Origin: Schistosoma mansoni
Lineage: Eukaryota > Platyhelminthes > Trematoda > Strigeidida > Schistosomatidae
Reading direction: 5' to 3'
DNA length: 64,000 nt
Assembly (NCBI RefSeq): GCF_000237925.1
Contig: NW_017386017.1
Span: forward strand, 558,001-622,000
Under the pieces are notes generated by a model that was given only the letters and a program-made list of their open reading frames with translations, had not been told where the DNA came from and searched no databases. The translations under genes and the position numbers were made by a program. Positions 24,991-38,400 of this stretch are shown one piece after another. Each line of letters begins with the position of its first letter. Within the stretch, counting starts at the first letter, position 1.

Positions 24991-25550
24991 CAATTGATGT
25001 TTGATTTGAAGATATAATGCTTTTAATTCAGCAAATAATAAATGATTCTGATAACTTAATTTCATAGATTCATTAAAAACCAACGAATTATAAAACCTAG
25101 CTTAGGATCCGAATATAGCGTTCAATCAGCAAAATTTATCAGCAGCTCATACATTAATGAGTCTAGGTCTAAATTCAAGAAGTACTTTGCAGATTGATGA
25201 AAATCATTTAGACGTAATTTTAGCTCCTGCTATTTGTATTTCCCATAGATATAAACATATTCACAAAAGCTCTGAATTGGCTTTCACAGTGTTCTCATGA
25301 AGATTTCCTAACAAATTAAATGTTTGGAGAAGTTGATGTAAAAGAAACAGAGGATTTGTACACGACTATCAAATAGGATGACCGTATAAGTAGGTAAATG
25401 AAGAGCTTAACTTACTTACTTCAATTACCTAGGGAGTCGCAACATTAGCACCATTAGGCTTATTTGTTCGCGCCAAGACTCACTTCTCAGACGTCCACAA
25501 GTTCATTTTAGTATAATTTGGTCTAGTCAAGTTATATATACATATATATA

Positions 25551-26083
25551 TCTTACATTGTTCCTACTCACTCTCCTTCCACTCCTTTGTTTATTGTTTT
25601 ATACTACTTATTTATATTCAGTAAGCAGTTGTATCCCTAACAATTTCCACATTTACATTGTAACGCAAGTTGTACTGTAACATTCGGAAACGTTCATCTA
25701 TACTAATGATGTTTATTGTACTTATCATTGTATTTGTCATTATAATCACTGTACTTTAATTACTGTAACGGTTATCCACAGTTGTGTATTTGTTTAAACG
25801 CAACAGTTTCCATATTGTTTGCTGTTGGTTCGAGTTTCGATTGCTCATAAACTGTTGTCCAATTTCAATACAGCTATCGGCTGTCTTTGTACTATCGAAG
25901 CCTTTGCTATTTTCATTCTTGAACGACGCGTTTAAACGCCTAGACACCTCACAAGTTCATGTTTGTAATTAAGTTTTGTGTTTTATATACTAAAGCCACG
26001 CTTTTGTAGACAAATCGTTGTTTTGGAACTTCGATTTTGCGCGTATCTCAATCAGGTCACTTGGACGCTTCGATAGACTTAAC
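25551..26083. repeat. Dispersed ~530-bp repeat (LTR-like) inside TA repeats
   Basis: Close match to 51650-52175, from tcttacattgttcctactca to cgatagacttaaca. It is bounded on both sides by tata/cata microsatellite. No ORF. On the minus strand it would start TGTTA, as an LTR might. Treated as a fossil of uncertain family. Confidence 0.65.
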
Positions 26084-28549
26084 ATATATACATATATATA
26101 TATATATAGTGGTGGGTAGAAATCTGTAGGGAGAATATCTACTGGAATTATTAATGATACTTATTATTGTTCTTAATTTCCGGACATTTCTGCCTAACTT
26201 TTAAATCCAACTCAATTGTTACCATATGCAATCCATTGGTGCTTATGATTATTGTCAACAGAATTTTATCCTGTGCAATCGGTCGTTCACCTTTGGCTTT
26301 GGTAGTCATTAGGAGGGTTTAGCAAAATGTATTCTATTCTCGAATATCGGTCATAAACATACCAAAAGGGATACTAGCTCTTAAAAACTTTCATGCATGT
26401 TGTTATATCATCGACTACTAATACATTTTTTAGTCCTACTATGATTAAATACGCTCTTGATTGTGTAAGAAGTCCTCCATAAATACACTTCATGTAGCGA
26501 TAAAACAATACCTTACATTTGAACGTATTCTTTGTAACATCTATCTTGGTATGTTGCTGTACGAATATGAAGAAGATCCTTCCAATTCTGGTGTATGTAC
26601 TGTTTCTTTTTATCGTTGTCAGTATTTGATATATTTGTTACCATTTTTTGGTTGATTACAATCAGTAATACCACATTGTTTACAAATCCTTGTTCGTAAC
26701 CAAATCGTCGGTGTTGTCGAGTCTTTTAATGAATGTTCTACCTTCGTTTTACTAAATATGACTCTATGAAGGTTACCGCATTGAATTGCAGTACTTTGAC
26801 TGGTACTTTATGAAATGATTGCTTCTGTTCCATGAGGTTGATTTTGAGGTACATTCCCTGTTTACTTTAGGGACGTGTGCTGTTAGTAACTGGTAATTAA
26901 TTGTGTTTCCCATAAACTTATTATTATTTAGTTGGTTGCTCACCTTTACAGCAAATTCAAGTACCCTAACCTTTCCCTCTGGACAGGATAATTTTTTAAC
27001 TGATAGGAAGTTTTTCCTCCTGTGATGATTGGGCTTTATTAAGCGTCTGTATCAGGTGAAAAAATTAGCGTTCAAGTAACATTAGTTTTATTCGTACTAA
27101 CATTTTCCTACAGTACCCCTTCTGTATCTCTTGTGTACTATTTTGAACATCGGTTATGTTACCATAAGGAGGTTATTGGCTATTATCGTCTTTTAAATTG
27201 TTGAGCTCGAGAGAACGTATGTGCCAACCTATCATCTGCATAAACACACCGATGCCGTTCAAATTTGGGATTTAACAAAGTCAACAGCTTTGATCACTAC
27301 TTTTTCGGTCCTCATGAAATTAGCGTAGTTTATTTTTCTAACATTATTCACTATTCAGTTTTATTCTTGCTAATATCTACTTTCTCACTGTCTGTAATGT
27401 TAATATTTAACTTTATTATTGGACTTCTGTGGATGACAAATTGAGTGGCCGTATTTGTGACAGTTACTGTATGGTCGATAGAATCGACTGTTCAAAGAGA
27501 AAAGAATTCACATTTCTTATTTGACAGAAACGTACGTTTTCAGCGAACTTAGCTGATATTTGGCGATACATACATAAACATTTGTTCTTGTTCTATGTTC
27601 ATAAGCACGCTTGTTAAACTATTTAAATATTTCGCGTTTCCCTCATTTGTATTCACTTATTTCCTCCCTTTCCTTATTTAAATACAATTCAATATTCTTC
27701 TGAACTACACAGAACCTATTTTATAACTATGGCAAGTAAGCTAACATTATTGAAACTTGTGTATTATTGCATCTCTGTAAAAACCCCAAACGGTTTCTTC
27801 ACGACACTCATGTACCCATAAGCTGTTTGTGAATAATAATATTAAGCGTAATCTAAATTTACATACCTGTGGTAGTGATACGTTGCATACTTGTAACGAA
27901 TGAAATACCAATATTTAGTCTGAACGCAGAACTAACAAACCAATGGTTGTCCGACCGGGCCAAACTACGTTTAATAAAGAGAATAAATAATATAAAAGTA
28001 CAAAATACCTCGAACGGTACAGCTTGTGCTACACAGTCAAAGGTTCCTCTAGCGCAAACTTAAGTGCTAAACAAGAAAAGGAATAGTTAATAAACAAAAG
28101 TTTGATGCCTCGGAATCAATATGAACATTCTCAATAAGATGGAATCGGATATGTACCTGCAAGGATCCCAGTAACCGTTTCAAGCAAACATTCGAAGGTT
28201 TGCGGCTATACACTGATCCAATCCGTGATCTTGAGTTAAGTCAAACATGACCTTATTGTCAAGGGTCCGACAACATGCACCAGTAAAATTAAGCAATTAA
28301 GGGCAAATCTCTAACCAAGATCAAATGACAAAAGCTCAGACAAGGAAGTATGAAGAACATAAAGTGTGGCTAAAAGTGACCTGGATAAAGGTTCAAATGG
28401 ATGACGGAGAGACGAAACAAGTAAATGACAATACTGTGTATTAGTATTCGGAGGAGAAACTCACAGCATGTTCTTTTCGTCATATTTGTTCTGTCCAGTC
28501 CAACATTTTTAGCAAACACAGACATTATTTTGTATCTTTGTCTCCAGAG
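26084..28549. other. Intergenic, nothing recognised apart from a TA run
   Basis: A TA microsatellite at about 26084-26107, then anonymous DNA. A ~110-bp stretch at about 28310-28435 (gatcaaatgacaaaagctca...) resembles 30620-30735 on the far side of the LTR element. Confidence 0.5.
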
Positions 28550-28770
28550 TGCAGTGATTACAGCACATCACCTACACTTATGTTCACTTACGTTCACTTC
28601 TGTAAACCTGTGGTGTTTATATGAACCAATAATTCCCTTGTATTGATGACTGTTTTGACTTTGAATTCCAAATACAGTGCATTCGTTCGTGCTCACTTAA
28701 TACTTCTTTATTAAATCGCGTTATTACTGGGATTACTAGTTCATACTATGATTAAGTTACTTCAAATTAT
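28550..28770 (+). repeat. 5' LTR (approximate)
   Basis: Left terminal repeat of the fossil; the left boundary is uncertain because similarity fades near 28550. Confidence 0.55.
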
Positions 28771-30124
28771 CACATTGGCGTCGCGATGGAGCCTATGATG
28801 GAACGGTTGGATATACATTCAGATTTTAACGCTTTTGAGGAGTACATGGAGAGGTTCGAAATTTGGGCTTCGACCAAAGAAAATGATGAGGATTTTAATG
28901 TTGTGGCCAATTGCATTAAGTTCATCGGAAAAGAAGCATACAACTTATTAAAGACTTTGGCATTTCCAGATAAGCCGATCTCACTCCAATATGCAACACT
29001 CAAGCAACTACTGCTGAACCATGTAAAGTATACAAATTTCAAATTCGGTAAAAGAGAAAAATTCGATGAAATGACTCGCCAGAACATCAGGAATTCCACC
29101 ACTTTACTACGTTGTCCCAGTCCAAGACGTAATCAAGGTTATTCACATAAAAGTTCGTGGAGTTGTGAAAAAATTCACGAAGATGAGCACAAGTTTGGTA
29201 AATGTTTGTTCTGTGGCAAGTTTCACCCGTGTAATTCATGTGTATTTCGTAATTCTAAATGCTCTAAAAGTGGTAAAACTGGACAGTTTTTAATACCATG
29301 GTTCATTTCGCTGAAACTAATGCTAAAATTTGTGATTCTACTGAGGTTGATGTTTCTAATGATCACTCATCTTTATCCAAGATCTTTAGAAGCGGTATAG
29401 AGTTATTGAGCAGTCCAGAGTTGAATGAAACTCAGAATCATTATGAGAAAAGTTTCCAATCAACCAACTTCCTATCAGATTTCTCATGTTATTGTACCAG
29501 ATATGATTTGTCATAATGATTCACATATTTCTGATGAAATTTCTTACAACTCTGAGAATAATATTTTGAATCAGTCAAATCATGATCAAAAACCGGATTC
29601 AGTTTTGGTAGATGCTGATTTTTCCAATGGTCCATTATTCTCTAATGAAACTCATAATAAATTTGAGCAAAATATTTCAAAAGAATCAAATCCTGAAGCC
29701 GTATCATATATTATTTATCCTCATAATGCATTTGCTGCTTGTGGGAAACTGGTTCAATGCAAAGTACGAGTACTAATGAGCTTGATTTTAATTACAATTC
29801 GGATAACTTCATATTAACTGTTGTTTATACTTATCATGAAATTGCTTCTAATGAATGCACTAGCCACATTATTCATAACTTGGGGATACGAAGATCCAAC
29901 ATTACTTCGTGGGGGAGGATAGTGTTGGAAAATCTGTGGTTCCAACTCAGATATTAGTGGTTTCGGTGCACAACCAATATGGTGATTGTATACAATTTCA
30001 GGACCCAGGTGAGTCCGTTCCAATTTCGGTTGTTAATTCTAATACTAACGAGTGCATTCTGGATAATACAGTGTCTGTATCCAATACACTGTCAAACACA
30101 TGTAAGATGAACTTAAGAATAAGA

Positions 30125-30340
30125 CGCACAATCGATTACAGATGCTTACACTCCAACTTAAGCTGTAGAGGACTTGGTGTCTATATGAACTAATGATTCC
30201 CTTGTATTGATGACTGTTTTGACTTTGAATTCCAAATACAGTGCATTCGTTCGTGCTCATCTAATACTTCTTGATTAAAGTGCGTTACTGGTGGGATTAC
30301 TAGTTCATATTATGATTCAAATACTTCAAATTATCACAAA
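30125..30340 (+). repeat. 3' LTR (approximate)
   Basis: Right terminal repeat matching 28550-28770; its left boundary is approximate. Confidence 0.55.
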
Positions 30341-31279
30341 AGCCCTTCAATTAACCTATCAAATGGGCAATGTCATTCAAGCAGTAACAAATTGTATAAA
30401 TTTGTATTACTACTAACATGTCTATATGAAAGTGTGTGCTTGATCAAGTGTTACAGCCTGTACACACATTCCTCTTACGAGCCTGAATATTAGCTGTTTA
30501 AATGGCCAGACGAATCATTCACTCCATTATACACACCTGTTCAAATCTAATCAATTCATTCAACTTTTCACTCGACTCCCAATTCGCCTCTGTATTTGCT
30601 TGCTCTCATTGTTAACTGAGATCAAACAACAAAAGACCAGACAAGGAAGACCGAAGAACAAAGTGTGGTTAGAGGAGGTTATAATAAAGACTAAAGTATA
30701 AGACAGAAAGATACGAATAAGTGACAATACTGTTCTATGGAATGCTGTATATGGAATTTAATCATGTTTTTTCCTTCAGAATATCGGGGGATTCACTATG
30801 GTTCATCACGCATTTACTATGCCGACAAATTTCCGGAAGTGACAGTATGGTGTGGACTATAACGTGTGAGTCTACACTGAGAGAACGTGTAAGCTACAAA
30901 GTGTCAGAACGAACTATAGTTATAGATCCCCCATCAGTTATCCGTAAAAGCTAAAGGGGGAATAGTCATTGTTTCGTTAGTTCTGCGCTCAAACGGAATG
31001 CTGGTTTTTCAGTTGTTATACATTTGGTGATATGATAGCCACTAGTTGAACCAACATCCTCACCCGATAAAATCTGAGTAAAGAAAGATGACCAAAATAA
31101 CAACAGAACTCTGGATTATATTGCTCCTTGACTGTAGCAGCACACTCATTAGAGGAGACTCAATGGAAAAGCCAGTGAGTCTGAATCTCTAGTACAAACA
31201 AGACGTAAATACAGAAAATCCAACTGGTTCAGATATGTTCATCTGAAAGATATCGTATAACAGAAACACGTTAAAACAA

Positions 31280-31400
31280 ACTCCGTTAAACAGAGTGAAT
31301 TTCCCGCTTTCCCAAAAGCGTTGGAAGTGCCGTATAGCATAATACATGGCTAAGGGTTCCCTGGCGAAAGTGCTATGCCTCGATTTAGTGTCTTGCAACC
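31280..31400 (-). mobile_element. Ty3/Gypsy pol scrap (RNase H region)
   Basis: The minus strand shows a short peptide STFAREPLAMYYAIRHFQRF, which resembles the start of the RNase H domain of Ty3/Gypsy polymerases. It is an isolated broken fragment, opposite in orientation to the element at 28.5 kb. Confidence 0.55.
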
Positions 31401-32367
31401 GTCTCGAGAAGAATTACAAAGGCTACTGTGTTTTGTTTATCCTTTGTTATAAGACTCCTCCGATTGCCAAGTTGGATGCATCTACTGCGATACTAATAGG
31501 TGCTTTGTTATCAAAACGTGCTAACGTGGTTGATCTTGTGATAATTTCTTTAACTATGGAGGATGCTTTCTTATCGCGTCGTAGTTCAGGTTGATAAATC
31601 TAAAAACGCCATCGTCGCAAGTCCATTGACCAGTGACCTCTCGCACACATAGCAACATTTCTGTATCTGGGCCGTGTTGTAATTCTTTGTTGTGGAGGAG
31701 TTGATCTGAACTTCGTCGATCGGTCAGGTCTCTATTTTCAAGATAAGTCCTTTATAAATTATCGTAAGGTTCAGAAACGTTACTAACAAACATGCTAGGT
31801 GTAACGTGACTGTAGTTCGTTCACCGCAACAAAGAATAGCGCACGTGAGTCTAACACTCTGGGCTCATGCGAGTTGCCTTCTGCACAGCAGCACCGGAAT
31901 TCGATATTGTCAGGTCAGAACAGCATCAGCTGAAAGGTAAGGGGTGTTAGTGTCGTAATCTTCAATAATTCAGGCATCTGTTCCCGTCGTAATGAGGATA
32001 AAATGTATATATGAGCTGGAATGCAAAAGTCATTTCCCGATATGAAAAAAAACACAAAAATAAAAGTGATATGTTATAACAAGAAACAGATTCAGAGTTT
32101 ATTCTTGGTGTATCAGGTCACGTCAGGCTTACAACTAAATATGCCACAATCTAAAATCAGAGTACATATATATCCATGTATCCACACATGAATCTTAGAG
32201 TTATTAATATAAAACATTCGAGGCTGGATTCACAGTATGACAGTGACATGTAAATAAGCTACTCTTTTCGTAAGTGTTAGAAATTGGACATCGAGCAGCC
32301 TGAATGATCATTTACGGGTCAGTTAATATTAGCGGTCACTTAGGTTTGGCGTGCTTGCTTGTCGGCC

Positions 32368-32564
32368 ATGGTGCAATCTGGAACGAAAGCTAGAAGAACT
32401 GCCAGAAAAGGTGTTGCTACTCGCGAATATACAATTCATTTGCACAAACGAATTCATGGTGTTGGTTTCAAAAGGCGAGCTCCTCGAGCTATTAAAGAAA
32501 TAAAAATGTTTGCTAAAAAGATGATGGGCACTGAAGATGTTCGAATTGGTGTGCGGCTCAATCA
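32368..32564 (+). CDS. RPL31: RPL31 exon 1
   Basis: 197 nt ending within a Gln codon at donor gtaagc. Confidence 0.95.
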
Positions 32565-32772
32565 GTAAGCTCATATAATCTTTTTATCATATACATGTAG
32601 ATTTATATGGTCCAAAGGTGTCCGAAATGTTCCATATCGTGTCCGCGTGAGGCTTGCGCGCAAAGCTAACAAGGATGCAGATAGTATACATAAGTTCTAC
32701 ACTTTGGTAACATTCGTACCTTGTACTGACTTTAAAGGAAAGCAGATAATTAATGTTGAGTCAGCAGAATGA
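32368..32772 (+). CDS. RPL31: Ribosomal protein eL31 (RPL31), complete, two exons
   Basis: Exon 1 32368-32564 and exon 2 32601-32772 are split inside a Gln codon by a 36-bp intron (gtaagc...atgtag). The product is 122 residues against 125 in human. Recognisable segments are [59 protein letters not shown] and [10 protein letters not shown], all typical of eL31, which sits near the exit of the 60S peptide tunnel. The Met at 32368 is chosen because it follows gtcggcc and aligns with the family; an upstream in-frame TTG is not used. A canonical polyadenylation signal lies 10 nt after the stop. Intact, with no sign of being a retrocopy. Confidence 0.97.
32601..32772 (+). CDS. RPL31: RPL31 exon 2
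   Basis: 172 nt from acceptor catgtag to the TGA stop at 32770. Confidence 0.95.
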
Positions 32773-32782
32773 ATCTGTTATA

Positions 32783-32788
32783 AATAAA
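32783..32788 (+). promoter_or_regulatory. RPL31 polyadenylation signal AATAAA
   Basis: Canonical hexamer 10 nt after the stop, so the 3' UTR should be very short. Confidence 0.75.
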
Positions 32789-32799
32789 ATTATAAAATG

Positions 32800-35700
32800 G
32801 ACTGTTAGCTAACTAAATTTATTTCCTATATGTGGGAGTCTGAACAAAACAATTCTTGTCATTCCAGTATGATAAAGCTGTGCTTCCTATACTAAAGCTT
32901 TGTCATACGAGATTCGCGCAAAAACGAGAGTTTGTGATTACGAAGTAACCTTTGGACCTCTGGAGAAGTCATTGAACACAGTCTGAGTTTCCTTTATTGT
33001 CATTCGTTTTGATGTAGTTTTGTCCTCTGAGCACAAACTTAAGGTAGAAGTCGTTCTAGTGATGTCGTCCAGAAAAAACAATGAAAGCTTCACGACCTAA
33101 CCGAAGTGCTTGAAGGACAAAACTACATCAAATATATCCACCTGAACTACAATACTCGATTGTCATTCGTTTTCCTTGTTGATTAGATCGTTTAGTTTCA
33201 CCAAATGCACGTTAGTCTGCGTAGCAGTTAATCTAGATAGGTCTTTGCCAAGTTTAAGCACTATTTTTAATTGTTCACTGCTACTTTTTAAAGACGGTCT
33301 CCATGAAAACTAAATTCGGTATCTGAATTTTTACCAAGTGGAATATCTACTTAACGTTTTTGTGACGTGGTTTGCTTTCCGGAAATAACTACTTAAAAGG
33401 ATCTGTTGGTGAGACTGATTTATGGGCGACCTTTGTGCGACGCCCAAAAGACCTTGAGGATGTCCACCTTCAGACTGCAGCTAAATGAGGGTTATGAACC
33501 AGCATGAGGGATTAGATATTGGGTTTTCACGAACTGGCATCAGCTATAACGCCAAAACTCTATTTAGCCAAACGAATGCAGTAATCTCGCGCCAAATCCG
33601 AGACCTGTTATCCTAGATTTGATTGGTCCATCCATAAGTTATAGTCTTGCTGGATCTGTTTTAAGCGTATTGAGGTGAAAATATGGATCTTCGGACTCCG
33701 TCTACCTATAGGTTTTAACAGATTGCTTTGTTCATGTTCCAGGAATGGCTTGTCTTAAGGTTTGGCCTGTTCTGTTTGACAGCAAAAGATACTAATATGT
33801 GATATTCTAGTTACTTTATTCATGTTCGTAGCCACAGTTGCAAACACTTTCCTTGTAGTTATTGACGCTTGTTAACTTAGTCCACATGTCTCAATAAAAG
33901 AAGAACATTTTCAACACAGTTCCTTTCAGCAAAGACCTGATTTGTTGACCATAGGTAGTTCGAACGTATGCGGAATTTTCCGTATCTTGTTTCGGAGTTC
34001 CAGGTATTTCATTTGTCTTGAGAACTACCGCCTTCACGATATAGTTTCTGGCGATTTCTCAATATAGATGTAAATACGAATCTTGCCTCTACTAGTCTAC
34101 ACTCCGTATGGTGCAGTACCGGCTTACGAAACAAGGTGCAGGTGTACGGACACGTAGTTTTCCCTACTCCATTCGGAGGATACAAGCCTAGGAAACACTC
34201 AGGCTACGATTGTTTGGCAATACAGTGGAACCAGCGGGTCGCTAATGGTAAGAGAGATGAATCCTCTCCAACTGGTTTGGTTGGGGCGCGTTCTGATGTT
34301 GTTGGGTCACCTACTTAGATGTATAATGTCGAATGTCACAAGAGGTCAGGAGGCTAGGATATATGAATCGAAGGTCAGTCTGTTTATTTGTCGACTTGTT
34401 TGGATATATGCCTTACTAGATTGAGTATGCTCCCCGCTAGGGATTGATATAATAGTTGGAGGCGTTGAATATCGAGGCTCATAAATAATTAATGGCACAG
34501 TTGCATTCGCTCTTTAGATCTTGGATTGTTTTCCTTAACTTTACGTGCTTTGGTGGCGTTCATCCCTTCCGAACTGTACGTGTGTCTAGATTACCATTGC
34601 TCTGGGTGTAATTTTCCACAATCATCATCTCTACTCCGCCTACTTGGGGTGTGGCAACCTGAACAGTTGCTAACTGGCGCTAGTTCTTACGTTGGTAGTT
34701 GCTGATCAGGTGGTTGGCATAGTTTATCAGCTATTGATGCCACTGAAATTGTCAAAGTAAATTGGAACACTTGTTGATTATTGTTATCAATGGCTTGATT
34801 CAGTATTATATTTTGGTACTATATAGAATTCTTAGCATGGGGTATTTCAACATTTTTTTTGACATAAAAAAGAAATGAAAAAAATCTGAGGGTAAACAAC
34901 CTATCAAATATGAGACATGCTTAAGAATACAGGTTATTGACTAGGTTAACTCTAACAACCTGTTCGTCACAGAGTATATTTGTCAGGTAAGGTATTACAG
35001 AACTCTTATGAATTTGCTTGCGTGCATGGATTTTAATGTATTTAGGTCTCGTTCTACCAGAAGATATACAAGGAGAAAAAATAAAGTGGATGGTATGTGA
35101 TAAGATAACACCTGCCAGGAGTTTGTAAGACTTAAGATGTCTATCCACAACCATATTAATAATGACCTCAAGATTCACTACACACCTTGCTAACTGTCTT
35201 CATCACTCTTCACAGCACAGCAAAGTCTTTCCTCAAGAGCCCGGGAAAGAATAATGTGTAATATGCGGGAATCGACGAATTGTGAGGGCAAATGGCAGGG
35301 AATCCCAAAAAGCATGCAGCGTATGGTCATTGCAGACTAACGGTGGTCAAATTTGTAATCAGACGGAGGTTAAATGAGGCCTGATAGGTATATGTGGTCA
35401 TTGATTGAGGTGACGTAATGAAATATCTCCCTAGACCAATAATAATTAAATTTTAAGTAATTTAGACAACTTCGATCGCGAACCGACATGACTTCATCTG
35501 AAAATGGAGCGCATTGTATATTTTGTAACACATAAGTAAATAGTTCTGCGACTGGATTAATGCTTACTTAGGTCGGCTATTTCGCGGACTTAGTTTTATT
35601 AATAGCTCTTACCGCCTTCGCCTCGTACTAGAATCATTAATTTTGATATCATCATAATTACAATTAATCTCATCAGCAATGCATGTGGATTCTTCACAGT

Positions 35701-37243
35701 CTCTTAACAACGGGTTTTCCGTCCCATCTGTTGGTATCGTGTTTTTGTACGCAGCCCGTCAAAGGAAAGGCGTATACGTATATAAGTAGTTGTATTGACT
35801 TTTGTTCGTGTACATGTTAGGTTAATGTATTCACTAACTGCAAATCTGGTAATGTAATGGGGTGTAGTCAGAAAGCAAACATTTAAGATACATCATACCG
35901 ATAAGCGAACTGACGATTCGTTGCACTTGATGCCTTGAGTATCCAATTCTAGACCACATTGTTTTTTCAGGCAATGTAAATGAATAGTCAGCGGTTCCAA
36001 TACTCAATAAATAGAACTGGGTTTTAAGAGTTTGGGGGGCTGGGAGGTTATATTTTTGATTTCGTGTAATAGCATGTTCGTTATTGCGGTTACTACTGAC
36101 TGCTTGCTCGACCATTGTATGACGTCTTTTATTGTAGTTACCTTTATGGGATCAGTTCCCAATCCCATTCATACCTGAATATTTTTAATAAATTGCTATA
36201 GTTAAGGAAGATTTTTCTATATCAGACTTCACATCCTCCAAACATTTGGGTTTGTAGCAGTACATGATTGTTATAACGATAAAATGATGCACATTTCTAA
36301 TATATAGAGCAAATTTGTCCTTATAGTATTCTCAATATTCAGCACTTCGTGTATATTAACTTCATTCATACCTTGTTTGACCTGGACATCTACTGGTGTA
36401 AAACACAGCAGTAAATTGTTTACATTTGTACTTTGTTGCTTAATTTTAAATCATAGGGATAGAACGAGTTAGTGTTAGTAGTGGTTCCTTTTATGATGTA
36501 GATTAAATCATAAAGGCTGGAGTAGTTTGTCGTCCTAAATTATTTTTGAAGAGGTATAAAACTTATTGCAAAACGTTTGTGCAATTTACCTCATTCACAG
36601 TATTCCATCTAGGGATTGTGTAAGAAATGAAAATAACAATACCAACACTAGTGGAAAATTGAAGGATAAAAAAGTATGTAGAGAAAGAAATCGGGGAACG
36701 AATAGCATAAGATGATACAATATTCAAAATTTGGACAGTTGTACCATTTTTGCTTTTTGAACGGTCTTGACGCATACCACCAAGTACTAATTAACGTTAT
36801 TCAACTGACCTCAAGTACTCTTCATTTACGCATGCTTGATAACAAGGGATAATAATTTCGTAGAAACATCCCTTGGTCTGATTTTCCTTGGCTTATTTTA
36901 AATCCCCGTACTCATAGCGCGCCAACGTTGTCGCTATCTTAAGTTTTGAGCAGTATATTTTACAATTGAGATCTAATGAGTTGTTTGAGCTTCAGGATCT
37001 TCTTGGAGGAAGCCGTAATGAGGCAATACAATCCGATAAATGATCTGATATGGTTGAGGGTGGGTAAGTGTAATCTCGTCGGATGTTGTTTCACGACTAC
37101 TTGTTTGTAAACTCTGCCAGGCGTTTTAGTCAGTCTTTATGTGCTGAGAATGAAGACAAGTAGACGTTCGACGCATAATCTGGGTTGGTAGTTACAGGAA
37201 TCCTTCGCGGGGGAGCTAGGATTATCTTGATTCTCAACAAATT
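32800..37243. other. Intergenic, nothing recognised
   Basis: 4.4 kb without a splice-supported exon, RNA gene or identified element. Short frames on both strands look random. Confidence 0.5.
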
Positions 37244-37500
37244 GTGTGCATGGGCTGCAGGATTCTGGGAAGACAAATGGTGTATGAACCTATTTTAGTC
37301 ACTGATTACCGTGGAACTGCTACTTCTGACATTCTTCTGTTGGTTTGTGGATTAGGTCAAAGGTTCAGGAGATGCTCTAAGAAAACCACCTGTTTTGACC
37401 TGAGCGTTCTGGAAATATCCCGTTCATTTTATTTATTTATTTCAACTCATAAACATTGGTACAAGGGGCACCAAATACATATGCGCCTCATAATAAAATT
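37244..37500. mobile_element. Two adjoining decayed RTE pieces
   Basis: 37244-37420 is the RTE 5' module in plus orientation (agaaaaccacctg, gattaggtcaaagg). 37430-37500 is an RTE 3' tail in minus orientation (tttatttatttatt, then ggcaccaaatacatatgcgc). The two run head to tail in opposite directions, so they are separate insertions or a rearranged copy. Confidence 0.6.
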
Positions 37501-38129
37501 GAGATTGTGAAAGAATAGAGAACGGATGGTAGGTATAATAAAAAAGATCAACAATGAATAGAAATTAGTGTATGAGGGTGAAATAATAATAGGAGAAATA
37601 GTTCAATTAGGAAAAATACAACCAGAAAGGAATACTTTAGTTCAAGACGTTGCGTCCACGTTTATGAAGAACGTTAAGGATGGGACAGTAGGGTCTTGCA
37701 GATGTAGTACATCTAATGAAATTAGATTTGGTAAAGGTTCCTAGTAGTTGTGTCATCCTGTCAAAATAGTCTATTTCATTCGAGTTGCAGCCAAAAGTTG
37801 AGCTGACACGACAAGCGATAAACTGGCAAATAGCGTATCAATTATTTGATATGTCGCTTTTAATGATGAATCTGGTCCATATTTTACTTATTGATAACTC
37901 TTTACTCATCTACCCTAGCTTTATCTGGAACATTCTGATGGCTGTATTGTGATAACTTCATACATTGTGTGGCATCATGCTCTGTACTTTGGCGTACGAA
38001 ACTCTATATCCTTGAATCTTTTCACTAATCACAGTAAAATACCAAGTTCATAACGCGTTGGCGAAAAGAGTTATGCACCGTATTTGTAAAACCTATTTCT
38101 TTCACGGTGTAGATGTATGGTTATTCTGT

Positions 38130-38400
38130 ATCAGACTATCGTTTTCTCCGAAAGATTGCTTGCATCTGGTTTTAGCACTTTATGAATAGTGCTGAGGTCT
38201 AGAAACATGTGTTCAAACCAAGTGATAGTAATTCACTTAGTGTCACCATTTTAAAATCTCGGCTTTGATGACCCAGAGATGTTTTCAGTATGTCACCGCA
38301 TCAGCTTCTACACCTTTCAATAATTTTCAATACGTACTGGATGGAAAGGAGAGAAGTGGTCAGTTTATGACATGGAGCTATGGTATCTAAAATAATTGTT
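38130..38400 (+). mobile_element. Decayed RTE ORF 3' fragment
   Basis: Diverged match to 22085-22330 (ctccgaaagattgct, gtgtcaccattttaaaatct, atggaaaggagagaagtggtc). Old, with no open frame. Confidence 0.65.

Larger units (their letters stand above)
28550..30340 (+). mobile_element. LTR retrotransposon fossil, probably Ty3/Gypsy, internally deleted
   Basis: Two similar terminal repeats (about 28550-28770 and 30125-30340) share tcccttgtattgatgactgt and cagtgcattcgttcgtgctc and end in caaattatcaca. A gag-like region follows the first repeat (about 28786-29300), with a capsid-like start and a cysteine/histidine-rich stretch like a zinc knuckle. No recognisable polymerase is left inside, and the element is clearly broken. 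The two repeats differ at a modest number of sites, which suggests an old but not ancient insertion. Confidence 0.65.

Noticed and set aside
32329-32574. Antisense frame over RPL31 exon 1
   Set aside because: Shadow of a highly conserved coding exon.
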